A DNA stretch of 5,596 nt from Halococcaceae archaeon (GCA_007128515.1 SKXI01000077.1:1-5596); one strand, 5' to 3'; shown: positions 1 through 5,287, numbered from the stretch's first letter. Translations and numbers: made by a program. The notes: generated from the sequence alone by a model not told the origin.

Positions 1-47
1 CCTTCTCGCAGTGGATCATGAACCTCGCGTACGAGGAGTACGACTAA
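1..47 (+). CDS. C-terminal end of an unidentified protein (partial)
   Basis: Reading from base 3, the codons give the tail FSQWIMNLAYEEYD, followed by a TAA stop at 45-47. The acidic, Lys-free tail and the G/C-rich third positions match the other genes in the window, so this looks like the true end of a plus-strand gene that begins outside it. Fourteen residues are too few to assign a family, and I do not recognise it. It converges on the uridine phosphorylase gene across a 392-base gap. A T5 tract begins nine bases after the stop (56-60) and could serve as an archaeal U-tract terminator. Confidence 0.6.
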   Translation, partial: FSQWIMNLAYEEYD

Positions 48-55
48 GACGCACC

Positions 56-99
56 TTTTTGCGGCTCGGGTGCGCTCCGCGCACCACTCGCCGCAAAAA
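56..99. repeat. Nested inverted repeat downstream of the first gene; possible bidirectional terminator
   Basis: The outer arms tttttgcggc (56-65) and gccgcaaaaa (90-99) are perfect 10-base complements. Inside them ggtgcgc (69-75) and gcgcacc (79-85) form a 7-base stem with a 3-base loop. Each strand therefore carries a T5 tract at the 5' edge of a strong hairpin. Its place just after a stop codon in a convergent gap suggests a role in transcript ending. From memory, similar hairpin blocks with A5/T5 edges recur in haloarchaeal intergenic regions, so it may be a copy of a dispersed palindromic repeat. That has not been checked against a genome. Confidence 0.7.
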
Positions 100-115
100 T
101 CTGCACCAAAAAGGA

Positions 116-138
116 GCGACCTCGCTTCGCTCGGTCGC
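116..138. repeat. Hairpin with tcgcttcgctc core
   Basis: The arms gcgacc (116-121) and ggtcgc (133-138) are perfect complements around an 11-base core that can pair two more G-C pairs (124-125 with 129-130). It follows the preceding hairpin directly, after a caaaaagg tract. The cgcttcgctcg type of core is a common feature of haloarchaeal intergenic palindromes (recalled, not searched). No coding signal is seen. Confidence 0.5.
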
Positions 139-223
139 GACCGCACCGCAAGTTACCGTTCGCTTTGCCCCCGAATACAGAGTTCTCGTTGCCGTAAAAA
201 TTCATTCTGTGGACGCGGAGCGT

Positions 224-253
224 TCGCTGACAGCGAGACGGCGGAGCCGTCTC
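224..253. repeat. Pair of adjacent small hairpins
   Basis: The first hairpin is tcgct (224-228) with agcga (232-236), a 5-base stem with a 3-base loop. The second is gagacggc (235-242) with gccgtctc (246-253), a perfect 8-base stem with a gga loop. The two share bases 235-236, so they may be alternative folds. On the minus strand they would lie in the extended 3' region of the uridine phosphorylase transcript if it reads this far. Confidence 0.5.
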
Positions 254-291
254 ACCCGCCATCAAAAAGGCGCGATCGCACGCTTGCTCTG

Positions 292-393
292 ATAGGGATC
301 ATCGTAGCCAACCAGAGATCTCGGTGGCCGATCAACTGACCCGTCTCTCGGTCCCGAATTGGGAAATCTATGAACTTCTACGATGATCCCTAT
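292..393. repeat. Perfect 16-base inverted repeats bounding a 102-base segment
   Basis: The left arm atagggatcatcgtag (292-307) and the right arm ctacgatgatccctat (378-393) are exact reverse complements separated by 70 bases. The match stops sharply at both ends of each arm. A perfect 16-base long-range repeat is not expected by chance in so short a gap. The layout resembles the terminal repeats of a tiny non-autonomous element or the ends left after an internal deletion of an insertion sequence. I see no clear target-site duplication: the left flank reads gctctg and the right flank gaggat. The segment could also fold as a long stem with a 70-base loop in an RNA. Confidence 0.65.
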
Positions 394-403
394 GAGGATC
401 GTC

Positions 404-420
404 CGTCGCCGTCGGCGACG
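404..420 (-). terminator. Stem-loop just past the uridine phosphorylase stop; weak terminator candidate
   Basis: The arms cgtcgcc (404-410) and ggcgacg (414-420) form a perfect 7-base stem with a 3-base loop, 19 bases beyond the stop codon of the minus-strand phosphorylase gene. No T tract follows it directly in the direction of transcription. It may therefore protect the mRNA 3' end rather than cause termination. The nearest minus-strand T5 tracts are at 268-264 and 200-196. Confidence 0.35.
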
Positions 421-439
421 TTCGCTCCCGACTACCGAC

Positions 440-1264
440 TCAGAGCGACAGCCCGGCGTGCCACCGCTCGGCTCCCGCTTCGGCCTTCACCCGGTCCATC
501 TCCTCCAGGTAGTGCACCGCGAGGCTCGCCGTCTCCGCGGCCCTCCGCTCGCCCTCGGTCCGGAACGCTCCAGTCACTCGGTTGGCGTAGACCGTACAGA
601 CCGCGCCCGCTCGGAGGCCGTAGACGTTCGCGAGGGTCAGGATCGAACTCGCCTCCATCTCCACGTTCTTCACGTTCGCCTCCTGCAGCGCGTCGATCAG
701 CGCCTCGCTCCCGGCGGCACGAAACCCCTCGAATCCGGGCCGGCCCTGTCCGGCGTAGAAACTGTCGGCGCTCATCGTCAGCCCGGTGTGGTACTCGTAC
801 CCTAGCTCCTCGGCGGCGGCGACGAGCGCACAGACGACCTCGTAGTCGGCCGTCGCGGGGTAGTCCTCTCGGACGTACTCCGCGCTCGTCCCCTCCTGTC
901 GAACCGCACCCGTGGTGATCACCAGATCTCCCACCTCCATCCCCTCCTGGATCGCGCCGCACGAGCCGACGCGGATGAACGTCTCCGTACCGACCCGCGC
1001 GAGTTCCTCCACGGCGATCGCGGCGGAGGGGCTGCCGATCCCGGTCGAGGTCACCGAGATCGGCGTCTCCCTGTAGCTGCCGGTAGCCGTGCGGTACTCC
1101 CGGTGGTACGCCTTCTCCTCCCAGGAGTCCCAGCCGTCGACGACCTTCTCGACCCGTTCTGGATTGCCGGGGAGCAGCACCGAAGCGGCGACGTCCTCGG
1201 GGCCGACCTCGATGTGGTACTGGACCTCCTCGTTCGGGTCCTCGCTGTCGCGGATCTCGGTCAT
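440..1264 (-). CDS. udp: Uridine phosphorylase (nucleoside phosphorylase, PNP_UDP_1 family)
   Basis: This 274-residue cytoplasmic enzyme is predicted to split uridine with phosphate into uracil and ribose-1-phosphate. The family signature is complete at S73-L88 (TGIGSPS core, then I83 and E87-L88). Phosphate contacts are expected from G33-N34-P35-R37 and R98-G100-S101. The FYAGQGR motif at 169-175 keeps the Gln and Arg that read uracil in E. coli Udp (Q166, R168), favouring uridine over purine nucleosides. E202-M203-E204 is the ribose-binding motif. The frame stays open upstream, but ATG 1264 is preferred because the protein then begins at normal family length and a TATA-like element lies 27 bases before it. 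The gene lies 70 bases downstream of the cytidine deaminase gene on the same strand, so it acts on that enzyme's product. Deoxyuridine or thymidine may also be substrates. Confidence 0.93.
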   Translation of the reverse strand: MTEIRDSEDPNEEVQYHIEVGPEDVAASVLLPGNPERVEKVVDGWDSWEEKAYHREYRTATGSYRETPISVTSTGIGSPSAAIAVEELARVGTETFIRVGSCGAIQEGMEVGDLVITTGAVRQEGTSAEYVREDYPATADYEVVCALVAAAEELGYEYHTGLTMSADSFYAGQGRPGFEGFRAAGSEALIDALQEANVKNVEMEASSILTLANVYGLRAGAVCTVYANRVTGAFRTEGERRAAETASLAVHYLEEMDRVKAEAGAERWHAGLSL

Positions 1265-1286
1265 GCTCGGGGTTCTCGGAGGGAGG

Positions 1287-1300
1287 TCAAATGGTTTCGG
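1287..1300 (-). promoter_or_regulatory. Candidate leaderless promoter (BRE/TATA) of the uridine phosphorylase gene
   Basis: On the minus strand the sequence reads ccgaaaccatttga. A purine-rich BRE-like ccgaaa is followed by an AT-rich box centred near 1291, about 27 bases before ATG 1264. In haloarchaea this spacing places the transcription start at or next to the start codon. There is no Shine-Dalgarno at the usual distance. It lies in the 70-base gap after the deaminase gene, so the phosphorylase can probably be expressed apart from it. Confidence 0.55.
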
Positions 1301-1334
1301 CTCCCGTGGGTTCCGGGCAGACGGCGGACGGCTC

Positions 1335-1727
1335 CTACCGCAGCATCTCCTCGGTGATCGTGTTCGGCAACAGCTCACCCAGGGTGTACTCGCTGATCGA
1401 GTCGCCCTCGTCACAGAGCACGACCAGATCCGGCTCGCAGAACTCGGAGAGCGTCTGTCTGCACATCCCACAGGGCGTGACGCCGTCGCGACGGTCCGAG
1501 GAGACCGCCAGTCGGGCGAACTCGCGGTGGCCCTCCTTCACCGCCTCCGCGACCGCGACCTCCTCGGCGTGGAGGCTGTTCGAGTAGTTCGCGTTCTCCA
1601 GGTTACAGCCGACGAACACCGCTCCATCCTCGGTCTCGAGCGCCGCGCCGACCCGGTAGTTCGAATACGGCACGTGCGCGCGCGCCTGGATCCCCCGGGC
1701 GGCCTCGATCAGCTCTCGAGGACTCAT
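1335..1727 (-). CDS. cdd: Cytidine deaminase
   Basis: This 130-residue protein matches the short homotetrameric cytidine deaminases that hydrolyse cytidine and deoxycytidine to (deoxy)uridine and ammonia. The nucleoside-binding N-x-E motif is N42/E44. The zinc site is H53-A-E55 plus P85-C86-G-M-C89, with E55 as the proton shuttle. The first zinc ligand is His, as in the long E. coli enzyme, whereas short deaminases such as that of B. subtilis use Cys. The start ATG (1727-1725) overlaps the TGA of the upstream mutase gene by 4 bases and has a perfect GGAGGT six bases before it, so translation is probably coupled. A longer open frame upstream in this phase is antisense-like and Arg-rich, so it is excluded. 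The uridine produced feeds the phosphorylase encoded next. Confidence 0.94.
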   Translation of the reverse strand: MSPRELIEAARGIQARAHVPYSNYRVGAALETEDGAVFVGCNLENANYSNSLHAEEVAVAEAVKEGHREFARLAVSSDRRDGVTPCGMCRQTLSEFCEPDLVVLCDEGDSISEYTLGELLPNTITEEMLR

Positions 1728-3076
1728 TCGTCGACCTCCCGCTCGATCACTGCACGAGCGTCCGCGATCAGGGCATCGACGTCCTCGGATTCCGCGTAGA
1801 GCCGGACGTAGGGTTCGGTCCCGCTCGGCCGGACGAGGATCCACGAGGCGTCGGGCCACTCCAGCCGGACGCCGTAGTCGGTGTCCACCTTTGCTCGAGA
1901 GAACGCCTCCGGAAGGGACCGCTCGAGGGCGTCCATCACCCGCTCCTTCCGCTCGTCCGGGCAGGCGACGGCGACCTTCCGATACGGTCGTTCGGTGATC
2001 CGTTCCCGAAGCGTCTCGAGGCTCCCCGCACCGGCGACGAGGCGGACGAGCACCGCCGCGCTCACGACGCCGTCGATCCAGCCGCCGAAGGCGGTGTGGA
2101 TGTGCTTCCACGGCTCGGCCGCGAAGACGACCTCCGTCCCCTCTCCTCGCTCCTCGTAGACCCGGGCGATCCCCTCGTGGAGCGCGCCCAGCCTGACGCG
2201 CTCGATGCGGCCGCCGGCCGCCTCGACGCGCTCGTCGATCCGCGCGGAGGCGTTCGGCGTCGTGACGACGACCGGATCGGTGGCCGTCGCGTGACGCGTG
2301 TAGTGTTCGGCGAGGATCGCGAGCACCGTGTCCTCGTGGACGATCCCCCCCTCGCTATCGAGGATCACGATCCGGTCCGCGTCGCCGTCGTGGCCGATCC
2401 CGATCTCTGTACCGGTGTTCGCGACGAGCGCGCCGAGGTCCGAGAGCGTCTCCTCGGTGGGTTTGCTCGGCCGGCCGGGGAACTGGCCGTCGACCTGTGC
2501 GTTCAGGGTAACGACCGACGCGCCGAGGTCGCGGAGGACCTGCGGCGTGGCCAGGCCGGCGACGCCGTTGCCGCAGTCGACCGCGACCCGGAGTTCCTCC
2601 GGCTCCGAGCCCAGGCCCTCCGCGTAGGCGGCGACCGCCTCGCGGTAGCGCGGGAGGATATCGACCTCCTCGACCGCACCCCAGCGGTCCCAGGGTTCCG
2701 GTTCGAAGCCTTCCGCGACGCGCGATTCGATCCGGCGCTCGGCCTCGCGGTCGTACTCGACACCCTCGGAGAACAGTTTGATCCCGTTGTCCATCGGCGG
2801 GTTGTGACTCGCGGTGAGCATCACCCCGCGGCGGTCCCGAGAAGCGAAGGCGACCGCCGGCGTCGGAACGACACCCAGGTGGCGGACGGTCGCGCCGGTG
2901 GACGTGAGGCCGGCTTCCATCGCGGCGGCGAGCGCCCTCCCCGTCTCGCGGCCGTCGCGGCCGACGACGAACTCGGCTCCGTCCGCACCGGCCGCACGGC
3001 CGACCGAGAGCGCGAGCTCGGGCGTCACTCGGGTTCGCGCGTCGCCACGGATACCGGCGGTTCCGAACAGGTCCAT
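1724..3076 (-). CDS. Phosphohexomutase-superfamily enzyme, probable phosphopentomutase (or phosphoglucosamine mutase)
   Basis: This 450-residue protein has the four-domain alpha-D-phosphohexomutase layout. The N-terminus MDLFGTAGIRG is the family's opening motif and fixes the start. The catalytic phosphoserine is S90 in TASHNP (88-93). The metal loop is D230-G-D-A-D-R235. The C-terminal phosphate loop is R416-PSGTEP-422. The sugar-recognition loop is unusual: E321-P-W-K-H325 replaces the E-x-S-G-H of phosphomannomutases and GlmM enzymes, so Ser and Gly become Trp and Lys. D336-G337 follows at the normal spacing. Family members interconvert sugar-1- and sugar-6-phosphates, and a Thermococcus kodakarensis relative is a phosphopentomutase. 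Being first in an operon with cdd, and next to udp, suggests it converts (deoxy)ribose-1-phosphate to the 5-phosphate. The family is certain; the substrate is inferred. Confidence 0.9.
   Translation of the reverse strand: MDLFGTAGIRGDARTRVTPELALSVGRAAGADGAEFVVGRDGRETGRALAAAMEAGLTSTGATVRHLGVVPTPAVAFASRDRRGVMLTASHNPPMDNGIKLFSEGVEYDREAERRIESRVAEGFEPEPWDRWGAVEEVDILPRYREAVAAYAEGLGSEPEELRVAVDCGNGVAGLATPQVLRDLGASVVTLNAQVDGQFPGRPSKPTEETLSDLGALVANTGTEIGIGHDGDADRIVILDSEGGIVHEDTVLAILAEHYTRHATATDPVVVTTPNASARIDERVEAAGGRIERVRLGALHEGIARVYEERGEGTEVVFAAEPWKHIHTAFGGWIDGVVSAAVLVRLVAGAGSLETLRERITERPYRKVAVACPDERKERVMDALERSLPEAFSRAKVDTDYGVRLEWPDASWILVRPSGTEPYVRLYAESEDVDALIADARAVIEREVDE
1734..1739 (-). promoter_or_regulatory. 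Shine-Dalgarno of the cytidine deaminase gene
   Basis: GGAGGT on the minus strand lies six bases before ATG 1727, inside the last codons of the mutase gene (Glu-Val of its C-terminus). It is a full complement of the anti-Shine-Dalgarno of archaeal 16S rRNA. It fixes the short 130-residue start and contrasts with the apparently leaderless neighbours. Confidence 0.8.
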
Positions 3077-3099
3077 TACCGCGGGTTCGGGGTCGGGGA

Positions 3100-3113
3100 G
3101 TATAGTTCCGTTC
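3100..3113 (-). promoter_or_regulatory. Candidate leaderless promoter of the mutase-deaminase operon
   Basis: The minus strand reads gaacggaactatac. The ctata box is centred at about 3103, 27 bases before ATG 3076, with a BRE-like cggaa just upstream. No Shine-Dalgarno lies before the ATG. The spacing predicts a transcript starting at the start codon, the usual haloarchaeal leaderless arrangement. Confidence 0.6.
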
Positions 3114-3156
3114 GGTTCCCGCGGACGATGCCGGGGTCGGACGACGACCGTCCGTA

Positions 3157-3618
3157 TCAGAGTTCGACGCCGCTGGGGATCAGGCTGTGCTCGCGGAGCA
3201 GCCCCCCGTCGCTATCGTAGACGAGGAACGTCGACTTCTCGTAGGTGATCAACGGCTCGCCGTCCGCGATGACGCTGACACGGTATTTCCCGTCGTCGGT
3301 TCCCGCCCGTTCGCCGTAGGTTCGGGCGGCACGAACGAACCGGAACACGTCCTCCGCACCGGCGTTCAGTTCGAAGACGAAGTCCCCCGTGAGGCGGTTC
3401 GTGACGCTCACGACGCCGCTTTCCCCGTCAGGTTTGAGGCGGAACGCGGCGTCGGTGCCGCCCGCACCGAGGAGCTCGCCGTCGGGGCCGGTCAGCCGCT
3501 CACGAAGCGGGTCGTCCGGCCCGTCGTACTCGATCGTTACCGTGGGGGTCTCGGGGTCGTCGTCGTTGTCGACCCAGTCGATCCCGCGAACGTCGAGTGT
3601 GAACTGCTCCCGTCTCAT
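3157..3618 (-). CDS. Small conserved haloarchaeal protein, DUF5793-like
   Basis: This 153-residue, strongly acidic soluble protein has no signal peptide or membrane segment. It begins MRREQFTLDVRGIDWVD and ends STFLVYDSDGGLLREHSLIPSGVEL in outline, with a conserved-looking YEKSTFLVYD stretch at 126-135 and SGVVSVTNRLTGDF at 67-80. From memory this pattern matches the haloarchaeal family of unknown function DUF5793; that is recognition, not a search. Alternating hydrophobic residues suggest a beta-rich fold, with a short helix at E89-A98. No catalytic motif is visible. ATG 3618 is chosen because GGAG lies five bases upstream and the family start matches; the longer open frame upstream is antisense-type sequence. 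It sits 56 bases downstream of the MATE gene and 80 bases upstream of the mutase gene, which has its own promoter. No function can be assigned. Confidence 0.85.
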   Translation of the reverse strand: MRREQFTLDVRGIDWVDNDDDPETPTVTIEYDGPDDPLRERLTGPDGELLGAGGTDAAFRLKPDGESGVVSVTNRLTGDFVFELNAGAEDVFRFVRAARTYGERAGTDDGKYRVSVIADGEPLITYEKSTFLVYDSDGGLLREHSLIPSGVEL

Positions 3619-3623
3619 CTGAT

Positions 3624-3627
3624 CTCC
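3624..3627 (-). promoter_or_regulatory. Weak Shine-Dalgarno of the DUF5793-like gene
   Basis: GGAG on the minus strand lies five bases before ATG 3618. It is the only start-site signal near this ATG, because no TATA box lies at the leaderless distance of 26-27 bases. A possible box, cgttacg (3667-3661), about 45 bases upstream would allow a short leader. Co-transcription from the MATE gene is equally possible. Confidence 0.35.
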
Positions 3628-3674
3628 GATAGGCGGCGGTATGGGCCCGGGTGTCATGAACGTAACGCCCGCGG

Positions 3675-5117
3675 CTAATCGTCGGCGGGTGTCCCGGGAC
3701 GGTAGGTCCGGCTGATCGCCTTCCACTTCCCGGTGTGAAACCGCCAGTAGTTGATCGCCGCGGGGACGCTCGTCTCGGCGACGAACGCGAGGTAGAGCCC
3801 CCAGAGACCGAGTGTGGTCGTCGCCCCGACGTAGGCGAGCGGGATCGCGACACAGAACATCCCGAGGAACTGGCTGTAGAAGGGCCAGCGGGTGTCGCCG
3901 CTCGCGTCGAGCGCCCCCGACGCGGCGCCCGCGACCCCCTGGAAGACGACCGCGATACACGCGGCGTGGACGAGCGAGACGGCGATCGGAATCGACGCCT
4001 CGCCCGACTCGCCGACGAAGAGGCCGACGATCGGCTCGGCGAGGACGAAGATCACGAACGCCGAGACGAGGTAGACCGCCACCGCGAACCTGACGATCTC
4101 CCGCCCGTAGAGCTCGGCGCTCGTCTCGCGACCGACGCCGAGTTCCTGGCCGACCAGGCTCGAAGAAGCGAGCCCGAAGCCCCAGCCGGGCGTGTTCATG
4201 ATCCCCCAGATCCGCCGGGCGATGACGAACGCGGCGAGCACCTCCTCGCCGAAGATCCCGAGGATGAACAGCATCGGGAACTCCGCGACCGTCCAGACGG
4301 TGTTGCGCCCCATCACCGGCAGCCCGATCGTCACCAGTGCGCGGATCGTCTCGCCGTCGACGTAACTGCCGAACGGGTCGATCCTGACGGGGAACTGGCC
4401 GATCCCGGGAAACCGACCGTAGCCGAGGCCGAGCGCAAACGTCGCGGTGACGGCGACGTTCGAGAGGACGGTCCCCGCCGCCGCGCCGGCGACGCCGTAG
4501 CCCAGGCCGAAGATCAGCACCGCGTTGAGCACGATGTTCGCGAGCGCGCCGCCGCCTCGGAGGAGCATCGCGATGTAGGCGTCGTCACAGCCGACGAGCA
4601 CCCGGCTCCCGATCAGGTTCAGCGCCGCGAACGGGACGCCGAGGCCGACGATCTTGAGGTAGGTCGCTCCGTGGTCTATTACGACGGGGTTGTCGTTCAG
4701 CAGCGAGATGAGTTCCTCGGGGAACGTCCAGAAGACGGCCGTGATCGGGAGCGTGAGGAGGATCACGAGGAGGGTGCTCGAGCGCACCGCGACGCCGAGT
4801 TCCTCGTAGGCGTCGGCGCCGTAGCGCTGGCTGACGAGCGCGATGGTCCCGCCGGCGACCCCGCCGCCGACGGAGAAGGCGAGCCCCCAGAACGGCCCGG
4901 CGAGGCCGACGCCGGCGGTCGCGGTGATGCCGACGGCGACGCCGACCATGGCGACGTCGACGGCGTTCTTCGACATCCGCGCGATCCCGGTGACGATCCG
5001 CGGCCACGCCAGGTCCGTCGTCCGGCGCGCCCGCTCAGGATCGATGAGCCCTATCCGCGAGAGCGCGAGACCGATCCACAGGACGAAGAGCCGGAACGGG
5101 TTCGGGAGACGTGACAC
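3675..5117 (-). CDS. MATE-family multidrug/organic cation efflux transporter
   Basis: This 480-residue integral membrane protein has about twelve hydrophobic segments in two halves, as in NorM/DinF-type MATE exporters, which expel drugs and organic cations using a Na+ or H+ gradient. The first helix carries the conserved Asp (D54 in VDVAMVG). The sixth-helix motif N194-IVL-N198 matches the N-x-x-x-D/N pair that forms the cation site in Pyrococcus MATE, with Asn replacing the second acid. The second half starts with GLPVMGRN (265-272) and has VGQELGVGR at 322-330, the family loop after the seventh helix. An extra N-terminal segment (about residues 5-30) precedes the usual start. The start is GTG 5117: in frame back to the next stop I find no ATG or GTG. 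It is transcribed divergently from the methyltransferase gene and is 56 bases from the DUF5793-like gene. The substrate is unknown. Confidence 0.93.
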   Translation of the reverse strand: MSRLPNPFRLFVLWIGLALSRIGLIDPERARRTTDLAWPRIVTGIARMSKNAVDVAMVGVAVGITATAGVGLAGPFWGLAFSVGGGVAGGTIALVSQRYGADAYEELGVAVRSSTLLVILLTLPITAVFWTFPEELISLLNDNPVVIDHGATYLKIVGLGVPFAALNLIGSRVLVGCDDAYIAMLLRGGGALANIVLNAVLIFGLGYGVAGAAAGTVLSNVAVTATFALGLGYGRFPGIGQFPVRIDPFGSYVDGETIRALVTIGLPVMGRNTVWTVAEFPMLFILGIFGEEVLAAFVIARRIWGIMNTPGWGFGLASSSLVGQELGVGRETSAELYGREIVRFAVAVYLVSAFVIFVLAEPIVGLFVGESGEASIPIAVSLVHAACIAVVFQGVAGAASGALDASGDTRWPFYSQFLGMFCVAIPLAYVGATTTLGLWGLYLAFVAETSVPAAINYWRFHTGKWKAISRTYRPGTPADD

Positions 5118-5146
5118 TGCGACTTTCGATTCGTAGTAGTCCGACG

Positions 5147-5156
5147 GGTAAAGCCC
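5147..5156 (-). promoter_or_regulatory. Candidate promoter of the MATE gene
   Basis: The minus strand reads gggctttacc, with the TTTA box centred near 5150, 33 bases before GTG 5117. At the usual 26-27-base spacing the transcript would begin about six bases before the start codon, so the leader is very short or absent. There is no Shine-Dalgarno. Confidence 0.45.
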
Positions 5157-5258
5157 TTCTCTCCACGGCAGGTCGGTCCGGTATCAGCATCGCTCGCACG
5201 CGACGGTCTCACAGTCCACACGGCCGGTTCTCGCTCACAAGGGAGACGCGACGCGGCG

Positions 5259-5264
5259 CTTATC
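5259..5264 (+). promoter_or_regulatory. Candidate leaderless promoter of the methyltransferase gene
   Basis: The box cttatc is centred at about 5262, 26 bases before ATG 5288, and is the only AT-rich patch in this GC-rich stretch. No Shine-Dalgarno precedes the ATG. It forms the plus-strand half of the 170-base divergent region shared with the MATE gene. Confidence 0.5.
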
Positions 5265-5267
5265 ACG

Positions 5268-5281
5268 CCCTCGCCCGAGGG
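5268..5281. repeat. 14-base palindrome between TATA box and start of the methyltransferase gene
   Basis: The arms ccctcg (5268-5273) and cgaggg (5276-5281) are perfect complements around two bases. They lie between the TATA element and the predicted transcription start. A repressor dimer bound here would block polymerase, so it is an operator candidate. A dyad of this size also arises by chance in GC-rich DNA. Confidence 0.3.
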
Positions 5282-5287
5282 TCGAGC

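Larger units (their letters stand above)
48..439. other. Convergent intergenic region rich in hairpins, without a convincing gene
   Basis: This gap lies between two convergent gene ends and is unusually long for a haloarchaeal tail-to-tail junction. It is less GC-rich than the genes: I count 46 G/C in the 90 bases 291-380. It has A5 and T5 tracts at 56-60, 95-99, 108-112, 196-200 and 264-268. A short motif, caaaaaggNgcga, occurs twice (106-118 and 263-275). Several perfect hairpins and one long-range inverted repeat are listed separately. The open frames crossing it translate to Arg/Ser-rich, low-acid proteins unlike real haloarchaeal ones, so I call no gene here. It could be a decayed mobile element, a cluster of intergenic repeats, or a terminator or small-RNA region. 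Confidence 0.7.

Noticed and set aside
11..339. Short open frames on both strands in the convergent gap
   Set aside because: Arg/Ser-rich and not acidic, with no start signals, and they run through hairpins. Codon use is unlike that of the real genes.
48..439. CRISPR array or tRNA gene in the convergent gap
   Set aside because: No regularly spaced direct repeats and no cloverleaf or T-loop motif were found on either strand.
370..918. Plus-strand frame starting MNFYDDPYEDRPS
   Set aside because: The first dozen residues look plausible for a haloarchaeon, but the frame soon becomes an Arg/Pro/Ser shadow of the uridine phosphorylase gene. The start lies inside the inverted-repeat segment, and no promoter or Shine-Dalgarno is convincing.
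1265..1471. N-terminal extension of the phosphorylase frame to position 1471
   Set aside because: The extra 69 residues are Arg/Ser/Cys-rich, lie over the cytidine deaminase gene in another frame, and precede a start with a well-placed TATA element.
1728..2111. N-terminal extension of the deaminase frame to position 2111
   Set aside because: Arg-rich shadow of the mutase gene. The perfect GGAGGT and family length fix the start at 1727.
3122..3154. Dyad cggac/gtccg with inner ggtcg/cgacc downstream of the DUF5793-like gene, as a terminator
   Set aside because: Only 5-base stems with an 8-base bulge and no following T tract. Such pairing is expected by chance in GC-rich DNA.
2096..3220. Plus-strand 374-codon open frame antisense to the mutase gene
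   Set aside because: Low-complexity Asp/Arg/Val sequence with no domain, fully opposite a gene with all family motifs.
3735..5114. Plus-strand 459-codon open frame antisense to the MATE gene
   Set aside because: Its translation is an Arg/Asp/Glu/Pro string without hydrophobic core or motifs, and it mirrors a clear membrane protein on the other strand. Long antisense frames are normal in GC-rich genes.
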